The notes beneath the pieces were generated by a model, which was not told the DNA's origin, made no database searches, and was given only the letters and a program-made list of their open reading frames with translations. Positions 1 to 6,150 of a stretch of DNA of 14,499 nucleotides are shown piece after piece. Source of the stretch: Syntrophomonas sp. UBA5432 (GTDB lineage Bacteria; Bacillota; Syntrophomonadia; Syntrophomonadales; Syntrophomonadaceae). A program made the translations under genes and the position numbers. The stretch spans positions 1-14,499 of the forward strand of contig DIRQ01000053.1 of the NCBI GenBank assembly GCA_002424365.1, in the 5' to 3' direction. Numbering within the stretch: position 1 is the stretch's first letter; every line of letters begins with the position of its first letter.

Positions 1-741
1 TATCAGCCAAAGTTGCCGGAGTAAGTTAATTGATATTTAAGGCCGAATGTGCACTAATAACACATTTGTTAAAAAGAAAAAGCATATTTCTATTATGTTT
101 TAGATAAATTCCATATCCTTTTCTGTTATTATTTCACACCTTATTATGTGAATATATTTGGTGAATTCGTTTACCAGGGATGGTATTTAAAACATAGCTG
201 GTTATAGAAAAGGATGAATAAGTTTACACGTTTACTTTTTATAAGTGTTTGGTGTTAACGGGTGTGGTTAGTTTGAATCTTAATATTTCTTATATGATGC
301 TAAGCCTCGATAACACTTGATAGAGTTACCCAGGTTAAATAAATTCCATTTGGGTAATGAACAGTTTGATACCTGATTCAACCTTTTATAGGTAGGCGAA
401 AGATTACGGAAACAACCTAGGAAGGCCTGCGGCATTTGCTGTAAGGACTTAATGGGAGTTCCTATGGTCGTATCAGATAAACAAGTAAAACCAGATTTTC
501 TCCTACTAAATCTTGCAAGATAGTATCCGAAAAGGTGTTGATTAAGGAACCGTCAATTTAGCGTAACTCCTGGAAAGTAACAATAATTCCCTATTGGTGG
601 AGCTTTTGCGAAGGGCACGCAGATTGGCAGATTGCTTATTTATTAAATTGCCGCTTCACGGTATTCTTTTTTGTCTATAACCATTCTTATAATATATCCG
701 ATTGGCTAGGTTTGACTCAGCGGAATCTATTATGATTTGAA
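1..741. other. AT-rich upstream region without a convincing gene
   Basis: I see no gene in this stretch. The first bases (reading frame 3, stop at 27-29) could be the last codons of an upstream gene, but eight codons are too few to say. Visible structure includes a 7-bp inverted repeat TTACCCA/TGGGTAA at 326-332 and 351-357, a hairpin AGATTT/AAATCT at 493-498 and 508-513, and the perfect palindrome ATCTTGCAAGAT at 510-521. Between about 395 and 561 two adjacent open frames read like one short polypeptide broken by a frameshift (see findings). I looked for cobalamin and other common riboswitch signatures and recognised none. The region presumably holds the promoter and 5' leader of the peptide operon. 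Confidence 0.5.
688..693 (+). promoter_or_regulatory. Candidate -10 element upstream of the precursor gene
   Basis: A perfect TATAAT lies 83 bases upstream of the precursor start codon. No good -35 match sits 16-18 bases before it; the sequence there is a T-run. It is the best -10 hexamer near the gene but is weakly supported, because perfect TATAAT hexamers are common by chance in DNA this AT-rich. Confidence 0.25.
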
Positions 742-755
742 TTTGGAAGGTAGGC

Positions 756-768
756 AGAAAGGAGGTGA
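756..768 (+). promoter_or_regulatory. Very strong ribosome binding site of the precursor gene
   Basis: AGAAAGGAGGTGA is a 13-base uninterrupted complement of the usual bacillotal 16S rRNA 3' end. The GGAGG core ends 11 bases before the ATG at 777. This decides the start of the peptide gene and is the main reason to believe that so short an ORF is expressed. It begins directly after the 5' arm of the 742-938 inverted repeat. Confidence 0.75.
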
Positions 769-776
769 GGCCGTTT

Positions 777-860
777 ATGTACACTAAACCAACTATGATT
801 AAGATAGGGTTACAACCTAACATAGTTGCTACTGCAATTGTCGGTGTTGTTATTACCTAA
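777..860 (+). CDS. Precursor peptide of a daptide-like RiPP (27 residues)
   Basis: This short ORF encodes 27 residues. It is probably the substrate of the modifying enzymes that follow. The N-terminal part carries Tyr2, Lys4, Pro5, Lys9 and the stretch IGLQPN (10-15). The C-terminal part, IVATAIVGVVIT (16-27), is almost wholly Val/Ile/Ala/Gly/Thr and ends in Thr27. There is no Cys, Ser, Trp, Asp or Glu, so lanthionine or sactionine chemistry is excluded. The start is fixed by an excellent Shine-Dalgarno sequence, and an in-frame TGA at 738 limits any longer form to a GTG at 765. Known daptide precursors have hydrophobic cores ending in Thr, which is turned into a basic diamine; the downstream dehydrogenase, aminotransferase and methyltransferase match that chemistry. 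The leader is unusually short and the cleavage site is unclear. Expression and function are inferred; I know of no identical peptide. Confidence 0.7.
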   Translation: MYTKPTMIKIGLQPNIVATAIVGVVIT

Positions 861-966
861 TCGCTGTAACAGAAAAGATAAATAAATGATATAAATTCCT
901 TTGATGTTTATAGACATGAGATAAGCCTACCTTTCAAAATTGTATTTATATAGGGAGGTATTAACT

Positions 967-1296
967 ATGAGTGATATCCAGATTAAAAAACTTTATAAAT
1001 CAACTGTTGAAATGTATTCTAGGGTGGGAGAACAAGGTTTAGTATTAGCTACACAGTCCCCAATGCTCTTTCAATTTAACAACGTATCATGTGAAATTTG
1101 GGAGCTTATTGACGGTGAAAATAGCGTTGAAGATATTATCGAGCAAATATCTAAAAGATACCCTACAACTGCTCCTGAGGTAATTAAAGACGACATTGTA
1201 GAATTATTTCAAGCTCTGATAGATAACGAATTAATTGTATTGCAGGAGGATCATCATGAAAAAAGTACTTTTAGTTCAGGCTCCATCACCTATTGA
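967..1296 (+). CDS. PqqD-like peptide-binding protein (RiPP recognition element)
   Basis: This 109-residue protein has the PqqD family pattern: an N-terminal beta-rich part followed by the characteristic FNNVSCEIWELIDGENSVED stretch (about 37-56) and a helical C-terminal half ending near residue 92. PqqD-type winged-helix domains bind the leader of a RiPP precursor and present it to the modifying enzyme, usually a radical SAM protein, so the likely partners are the peptide at 777-860 and the two radical SAM enzymes downstream. I chose ATG 967 rather than the upstream ATG at 940 because GGGAGGT at 952-958 is correctly spaced for it. The last 41 bases overlap the next gene, suggesting translational coupling. 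The residues after about 94 look like an unstructured tail. Family assignment is fairly firm; the substrate is inferred from context. Confidence 0.85.
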   Translation: MSDIQIKKLYKSTVEMYSRVGEQGLVLATQSPMLFQFNNVSCEIWELIDGENSVEDIIEQISKRYPTTAPEVIKDDIVELFQALIDNELIVLQEDHHEKSTFSSGSITY

Positions 1297-2554
1297 TAAG
1301 CCTTATCGGTTCATTCCTTTTTCCATTGCATATATTGCTGCTTTACTCGAACGTCATAATTACCATCCAGAAATATATGATATGGATGCCCTTGATCGCA
1401 ATGTAGACCAGTTTGCTAAAGATTACCCTAGCTTAGACTTTGATGTAATCGGCATTAGCAGTCATACAGTATCTTATAAAAATGCACTTCGTTTAGCTAA
1501 AATTGTTAAAGGTTTAAATAATAAAGCTATTGTAGTACTTGGCGGTCATCATGTTACATTTATGGCTAAAGACGTATTTGATGATTCGAATTACGTTGAC
1601 ATAGTAGTTATTGGAGAGGGGGAAACCACCTTTCTGGAAATAGTTAACAACACAAGCAAAAATTATAAACCCCGGGATCTATATAGTATAAGGGGCATTG
1701 CTTATCAGGATGGGGAGAAGGTCGTATTCACAGCTCCAAGAAAACCTGAAAATATCAACAATCTACCATTTCCTGCGCGACATTTATTACCCATGGAAAA
1801 GTACTCCTCCAATGCAGTAATCACCAGCAGAGGTTGTCCCAATCGTTGTGCTTTTTGTGCGGGACCTGCAATACACTCATATCGGACACGAGAAGTGGCA
1901 AATGTAATAAATGAGCTGGAAACTATGCTCAAAAAAGATGAACATTTCTTTAAAGATAGAGGAGTCTGCTTTTTGGATAATACGTTTGTGAATTCAAAAA
2001 CTACTTTTGAACTATGTCAGCAAATTAAACCATTAGATCTCGGATGGAGTGCAGAGAGCAGAATTAATGTCACTTCACTAGAGTTACTAAAAACTATGAA
2101 GGAAGCCGGCTGTGTTTATATTCATTTCGGGATTGAGTCTGGTTCAGAAAAAGTTTTGTCACGAATGCACAAAAACATTTCTTTAGAAGATGCGAAGATT
2201 AAAATTGACTATGCATTATCATTAGGACTGATGGTAGCGTGTACGTTCTCAATCGGCCATCCAGATGAAAATGAGGATGATATAGAGAAAACAATAAAAT
2301 TAATAAAAGAACTAAAAGATAAAGATGTTACCATATCAACATCAATTGTAACTCCTTTTCCAGGTACATTAATATGGAATCACCCAGATGCTTATCAAGT
2401 CAAAATACACCACAGAGACTGGGAAAAATACACCTTTTTTAATCCGATCATGAGTACTAAATATTTATCCCAAGACAAAATTGGAGCACTTTTTGTAAAA
2501 GTACTTGCTGAGACTAATGGCTATGTAGGTTTTACCGAAACGAAGGAGGTATAA
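1256..2554 (+). CDS. B12-binding radical SAM enzyme, probable RiPP C-methyltransferase (paralog 1)
   Basis: This 432-residue protein has an N-terminal Rossmann-like cobalamin-binding domain (about 1-135, with GGHHVTF at 96-102 and VVIGEGETTF near 117-126). The radical SAM core follows, with the CxxxCxxC cluster motif at Cys194, Cys198 and Cys201 inside SRGCPNRCAFC. Later conserved stretches include IHFGIESGSE and ACTFSIGHPDE. This architecture (class B radical SAM) usually methylates unactivated carbons using methylcobalamin, although other reactions occur. With a PqqD-like partner and a Val/Ile-rich peptide upstream, C-methylation of core side chains is the best guess. ATG 1256 is preferred over 1235 because CAGGAGGA at 1243-1250 precedes it at good spacing; the gene begins inside the PqqD-like gene. 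It is clearly paralogous to the next enzyme. Family is sure; reaction and site are inferred. Confidence 0.9.
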   Translation: MKKVLLVQAPSPIDKPYRFIPFSIAYIAALLERHNYHPEIYDMDALDRNVDQFAKDYPSLDFDVIGISSHTVSYKNALRLAKIVKGLNNKAIVVLGGHHVTFMAKDVFDDSNYVDIVVIGEGETTFLEIVNNTSKNYKPRDLYSIRGIAYQDGEKVVFTAPRKPENINNLPFPARHLLPMEKYSSNAVITSRGCPNRCAFCAGPAIHSYRTREVANVINELETMLKKDEHFFKDRGVCFLDNTFVNSKTTFELCQQIKPLDLGWSAESRINVTSLELLKTMKEAGCVYIHFGIESGSEKVLSRMHKNISLEDAKIKIDYALSLGLMVACTFSIGHPDENEDDIEKTIKLIKELKDKDVTISTSIVTPFPGTLIWNHPDAYQVKIHHRDWEKYTFFNPIMSTKYLSQDKIGALFVKVLAETNGYVGFTETKEV

Positions 2555-2749
2555 GCATTTATATATTAACGATGCAACGGTAAAACTATTGTGCAATTGG
2601 GAACTTTGACAAAAGGATAAAAACAGTATGATAGTGGTCAAAGTCCGCGAGATGGTACATTAAATTGCATGTGGTAAGATTTATAATTTAATCCTATTTT
2701 TCGGAATAGTTATTCTGCCGACATTACTATTATGGAAAGGAATATATAT
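2555..2749 (+). promoter_or_regulatory. Intergenic gap with candidate internal promoter and dyad
   Basis: This is the only long gap within the otherwise tight biosynthetic operon. It contains a perfect TTGACA at 2606-2611 and TATGAT at 2627-2632, separated by 15 bases, slightly shorter than ideal. The 8-bp inverted repeat ACTTTGAC/GTCAAAGT (2603-2610 and 2637-2644) overlaps the -35 and lies just beyond the -10, so it could be an operator or an RNA hairpin. A second bulged stem, TCGG/CCGA, lies at 2701-2704 and 2718-2721. The elements are seen; promoter activity is inferred. Confidence 0.3.
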
Positions 2750-4063
2750 ATGAAGGTAACTCTAATACAGGTTCCTCTTCCAACATCTTTATTATTGCCA
2801 GAAATATTTGCTCAAGGGTTACGCTATATGCCACTAAATATTGCTTATTTGGGAGCTGTTTTGGAGCAGGCAAATCATGAAGTTAAAATAGTTGATATTA
2901 ACATTATGATGATGCCCGTTGAACAGTATGCAATGAAATATTTAGATGAATTAGATGCGGATATTGTTGGATTGTCTTGTACGACGAATTCTTACATAGA
3001 ATGTATGAAACTTGCAGAGTTAATAAAAAAGAGATATCCTGAGACGTTAATTATTGTAGGAGGATGCCATGTAACCTTCATGGCAGGAGAAGCTTTAGAA
3101 GAGTGCGAGTATTTCGATATTATAGTGCGGGGTGAAGGCGAAAATACTATTGTTGCGTTAGTAGATTGTATTGAACATTTAAAGCCTCTAAGTTTGGTTG
3201 ATGGAATTAGTTACCGCCTGGGAAATGAAATCATACATAACAAAGATGCTGCATTAATTAAGGATTTAGATACCATTCCTTTTCCGGCTCGACATTTACT
3301 ACAAACTGACAATTATCCTGCTCATGGAATCGTATCAAGTAGGGGATGCCCAAGAAAATGTATCTTTTGTTCAGCCGGAGCTATGGGAGGCGGAAGATAT
3401 CGGATTCGTAGCGCTCAAAACATAGTTGACGAGTTAAAGACAATCAAAGATGACAATAAAAGTATATTTTTTTATGATAATACTTTTTCAACCCATATAA
3501 AAAAATCAATAGAGATCTGCCAACAGATTATAAAGGAAGAAATAGACATTAAATGGCAAGTTGAATTACGTGCTGATACAGTGACAGAAGAATTTATACG
3601 TATTTTAAGTGAAGCTGGATGCGAGGCTATACAATTTGGGGTTGAATCAGGTAATGAGGAAATATTAAAAGAAATTAAAAAATATATCACGAAAGAAGAT
3701 GTTAGAAAAGGAGCCTCCATTGCTTTATCCTATGGATTGGGAGTGGCATGTAGTTTTATAGTTGGTCACCCTTCCGATACGGAGGAGACCCTTAAAGAAA
3801 CTTTAGAGTTTATGATAGAACTGAAAAAAATGGGTTGTGATGTTTATCCAGGTATTATAGTCCCGTACCCAGGTACAGAAATTTACGATAAACATGAGGA
3901 ATTAGGGATCAATATCCTTCATAAAGATTGGTCAAAATATACTCCAGGTCATGTATGTGTTAGTACAAAACACCTATCCCGAGATAAGTTAGGGCAATTG
4001 TTTTTGAAAATGGTTAGCACCCTGTATCCTGAGAAAGTATTTGCAGGGGGTGTCGAAGTATGA
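2750..4063 (+). CDS. B12-binding radical SAM enzyme, probable RiPP C-methyltransferase (paralog 2)
   Basis: This 437-residue second copy has the same architecture as the gene before the gap: a cobalamin-binding domain (about 1-140, GGCHVTF at 104-110, IVRGEGENT near 125-133) and a radical SAM core with Cys200, Cys204 and Cys207 in SSRGCPRKCIFC. Stretches shared with the paralog include PFPARHLL, DNTF, GVESGNEE versus GIESGSEK, and GHPSDTEE versus GHPDENED, so the pair arose by duplication. Two enzymes suggest two kinds or sites of modification on one peptide. ATG 2750 is chosen because GGAAAGGA lies about 8 bases before it; a start at 2732 would lack that spacing. The stop overlaps the aminotransferase start by four bases (ATGA), a sign of translational coupling. 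The exact reaction is not deducible from sequence. Confidence 0.9.
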   Translation: MKVTLIQVPLPTSLLLPEIFAQGLRYMPLNIAYLGAVLEQANHEVKIVDINIMMMPVEQYAMKYLDELDADIVGLSCTTNSYIECMKLAELIKKRYPETLIIVGGCHVTFMAGEALEECEYFDIIVRGEGENTIVALVDCIEHLKPLSLVDGISYRLGNEIIHNKDAALIKDLDTIPFPARHLLQTDNYPAHGIVSSRGCPRKCIFCSAGAMGGGRYRIRSAQNIVDELKTIKDDNKSIFFYDNTFSTHIKKSIEICQQIIKEEIDIKWQVELRADTVTEEFIRILSEAGCEAIQFGVESGNEEILKEIKKYITKEDVRKGASIALSYGLGVACSFIVGHPSDTEETLKETLEFMIELKKMGCDVYPGIIVPYPGTEIYDKHEELGINILHKDWSKYTPGHVCVSTKHLSRDKLGQLFLKMVSTLYPEKVFAGGVEV

Positions 4064-5361
4064 TTAATAATCTGCTACGTCCACATGGTAAAGTTAAGGA
4101 ACCCATCAAACCGCTGAAATTTGTCAAGGGTAATGGACATTATATTATTGATGAACAAGGCAACTCATATTTGAATGGTACAAGTTGTTTATGGAATTTA
4201 TGTTTAGGCTACAATAAAGATATTGAGGATGCAATTGTTATGCAGTTAAATGAACTACCTTATTCTACATTATTCAACTTTACCCATAATCAAGCCGTTT
4301 CACTTTCGAAAAAACTAATAGAAATTACTGATAATCATTTCAGTAAAGCATATTTCACTTGTACCGGTTCGGAGGCTAATGAATTGGCGATAAAAAGTGC
4401 ATACATTTATCAAAACTTTTGCAAGAAAGCTGATAAATCTATCATACTTAGTTTTGATAAAGCTTATCACGGTACTACTTACATAACCATGTCAGCTAGT
4501 AATTTAGAAAAACCAGAGTTTTTAAAATACCTAACCCTATTGGATGGATTTGAGAGCATTTATTATCCATATTGTTATAGATGTAAATTCGATAAAAATA
4601 AAAAAAACTGTGGAATTTTATGTATTAAGGAAATTGAGGCTACCATAAAAGTAAACAAGGATAAAATTTGCGCTGTTTTAATTGAACCGGTTTTAGGTTC
4701 GGCAGGGAATATTACTTCTCCGCCAGGTTTTTTTGATCGCTTAAGTAGATTGTGTAAAGAAAATGACATTTTGATAATAGCAGACGAAGTAGCTACGGGA
4801 ATAGGAAGATGCGGTGAAATGGTCATTTCAAATAAACTTGGAATTGAAGCAGATATAATCGTCTTATCAAAAGGATTGAGTGCTGGTTATTTACCAATGG
4901 GGGCCGTTCTTTTCTCTCCAAAGATTATTGATGTTTTTAGCGAAAATGAAGTTATGTTGCCACATGCTTCTTCTCAAGATGGTAACCCACTTGCATGTGC
5001 TGCGGCTCTGGCAACACTTGAGTACTTTGAAAAGCATGATATCCTGATTAATGTCAAGCAAGTAGGACTTTATATGCTGAATTTACTTAATGAAAGGTTG
5101 GCTGATTTGGCAATAGTAGGTGATATAAGGGGCTTAGGGTTGATGATCGGAATAGAATTGGTTAAAGATAAAGCTACCAAAGAGCCACTTTCTCTGTTGG
5201 ATGTGAATAAAATATATGCTTACTGTGCCAATTTAGGATTGCTCGTGTATGTTTTCAAACATGGAATATCCCTGTTTCCACCTTTAGATTTTACTATCGA
5301 TGAAGCTAAGACAACCGTTAGCATAATAGAGCAAGCGATAGATTTGTATTTAACATGTTAA
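4060..5361 (+). CDS. Class III PLP-dependent aminotransferase, candidate C-terminal aminating enzyme
   Basis: This 433-residue protein has class III aminotransferase landmarks: the cofactor phosphate region TGSEANELA (102-110), the ADEVATG stretch with Asp242 expected to bind the PLP ring nitrogen, the Schiff-base lysine Lys271 in LSKGLSAGY, and the HASSQDGNPLACAAALATLE region. The enzyme class moves amino groups onto aldehydes or ketones at a distal carbon. In daptide biosynthesis a related enzyme aminates the ketone left after oxidation and decarboxylation of the C-terminal Thr. The gene lies between the radical SAM pair and the dehydrogenase, and overlaps the former by four bases, which supports the same role here. 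Cys172, Cys175, Cys184 and Cys188 form a possible metal-binding or structural cluster that I believe also occurs in some other family members. Class is sure; the substrate is inferred. Confidence 0.9.
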   Translation: MINNLLRPHGKVKEPIKPLKFVKGNGHYIIDEQGNSYLNGTSCLWNLCLGYNKDIEDAIVMQLNELPYSTLFNFTHNQAVSLSKKLIEITDNHFSKAYFTCTGSEANELAIKSAYIYQNFCKKADKSIILSFDKAYHGTTYITMSASNLEKPEFLKYLTLLDGFESIYYPYCYRCKFDKNKKNCGILCIKEIEATIKVNKDKICAVLIEPVLGSAGNITSPPGFFDRLSRLCKENDILIIADEVATGIGRCGEMVISNKLGIEADIIVLSKGLSAGYLPMGAVLFSPKIIDVFSENEVMLPHASSQDGNPLACAAALATLEYFEKHDILINVKQVGLYMLNLLNERLADLAIVGDIRGLGLMIGIELVKDKATKEPLSLLDVNKIYAYCANLGLLVYVFKHGISLFPPLDFTIDEAKTTVSIIEQAIDLYLTC

Positions 5362-5377
5362 GTTATGGGGATGACAT

Positions 5378-6115
5378 ATGTTTAGTTTAAAGGATAAGAT
5401 TTTTGTTATAACCGGAGCTACAAGGGGTTTAGGCAAAGAATTCGTTGATTGTTTAAGTAAAGTGACAGATATAAATTCAATAATTGTTCTGGATCTACCC
5501 CAAAATATTATCGATTTAAATATCAATAATAATATTTATTATTTTCCTATGGATTTAAGAGATGTTTGTAGCATACAAAAAGCTTTTAAGAATATTAAAA
5601 ACTCGTTTGGTCAGATAGATGTGTTAATAAATAATGCAGGAGTAAATAAACTTATTTCAGCTTTAAGCGTAACCGAGGATATTTGGGATAGTATTATTGA
5701 TGTAAATTTAAAAGGAACATTTTTTGCGTGTAAAGAGGCTTTCCCTTGTCTGGTTCAAAGTAACGACGGCTGCATTATTAATATAGCATCACAGTATAGT
5801 ATAGTCGGTGGAAAATATAGGTGCCCTTATGCTGCCAGTAAAGCTGGCATTGTATCAATTACCAAGACGTTAGCTCTGGAATGGGCTGGTCACGGAATTA
5901 GGGTTAATGCCATTAGCCCAACTATAAGCGTAAAATCTTCGAATGAAAATTTACTTGAATTACCTACTGTTAAAGAAGAACTCTTAAAAAATATTCCGTT
6001 AGGTCGTTTTTGTACCTCAAAGGATATTATCGGAGCAATTATTTACTTAGCAAGTAGTGAGGCTGCAATGGTTACTGGTCATAATTTATTAATTGATGGT
6101 GGATGGACGGTCTGA
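5378..6115 (+). CDS. Short-chain dehydrogenase/reductase, candidate oxidase of the C-terminal Thr
   Basis: This 245-residue classical SDR has the NAD(P) glycine motif TGATRGLG (12-19), NNAG (85-88), Asn110, and the catalytic Ser138, Tyr151 and Lys155 (YxxxK), ending in the typical GHNLLIDGGW. Classical SDRs interconvert alcohols and ketones. I infer that it oxidises the beta-hydroxyl of Thr27 in the precursor to a beta-keto acid, which would lose CO2 and give a ketone for the aminotransferase. In described daptide clusters this step is assigned to an alcohol-dehydrogenase-type enzyme, so an SDR here would be a non-homologous replacement. The gene starts 16 bases after the aminotransferase with a GGGGATG-type ribosome site. 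The usual PG after the catalytic lysine region is SPT here, a common variation. Family is sure; the substrate is a hypothesis. Confidence 0.9.
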   Translation: MFSLKDKIFVITGATRGLGKEFVDCLSKVTDINSIIVLDLPQNIIDLNINNNIYYFPMDLRDVCSIQKAFKNIKNSFGQIDVLINNAGVNKLISALSVTEDIWDSIIDVNLKGTFFACKEAFPCLVQSNDGCIINIASQYSIVGGKYRCPYAASKAGIVSITKTLALEWAGHGIRVNAISPTISVKSSNENLLELPTVKEELLKNIPLGRFCTSKDIIGAIIYLASSEAAMVTGHNLLIDGGWTV

Positions 6116-6150
6116 AGGTGTTTACAGAAATGAAAAGGTAGGGGATATGA

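Larger units (their letters stand above)
742..938 (+). promoter_or_regulatory. Long-range inverted repeat enclosing the precursor gene
   Basis: Bases 742-755 pair with 925-938 in 14 consecutive positions, 13 Watson-Crick and one G-U (746 with 934); the core AAGGTAGGC/GCCTACCTT is perfect. In RNA this stem would close a loop containing only the Shine-Dalgarno sequence and the whole precursor ORF. Its 3' arm ends 13 bases before the GGGAGG of the PqqD-like gene. No U-tract follows, so it is not a standard intrinsic terminator. It could stabilise or delimit a precursor mRNA segment, allowing much more peptide than enzyme to be made, or it could control read-through. The pairing is seen in the sequence; the role is inferred. 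Confidence 0.5.

Noticed and set aside
452..523. Short ORF of 23 codons starting MGVPMVV, with AAGGA nearby, as a second precursor peptide
   Set aside because: The ribosome site is close and weak, and the frame continues upstream without a start to 395 and appears to shift downstream. It looks more like a relic or structured RNA than a precursor, and it lacks the terminal Thr.
712..736. TTGACT with TATGAT as promoter of the precursor gene
   Set aside because: The spacer is only 13 bases, too short for a sigma-70-type promoter.
1..760. Cobalamin riboswitch controlling the B12 enzymes
   Set aside because: I looked for the conserved B12-box-like sequence and the surrounding junction and did not see it; an RNA family scan would decide.
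742..938. Terminal inverted repeats of a miniature mobile element
   Set aside because: The arms are only 14 bases, show no flanking target duplication that I can see, and enclose the precursor ORF precisely; an RNA stem explains them better.
1705..1932. Minus-strand open frames inside the enzyme genes (for example 1705-1932, 3472-3720, 13188-13460)
   Set aside because: They lie opposite strongly supported coding regions, lack family resemblance and have no convincing ribosome sites.
2628..2663. 11-codon ORF starting MIVVKVRE after AAAAGGA
   Set aside because: It is too short, overlaps the candidate -10 element and has no link to a terminal Thr; it is likely to be chance.
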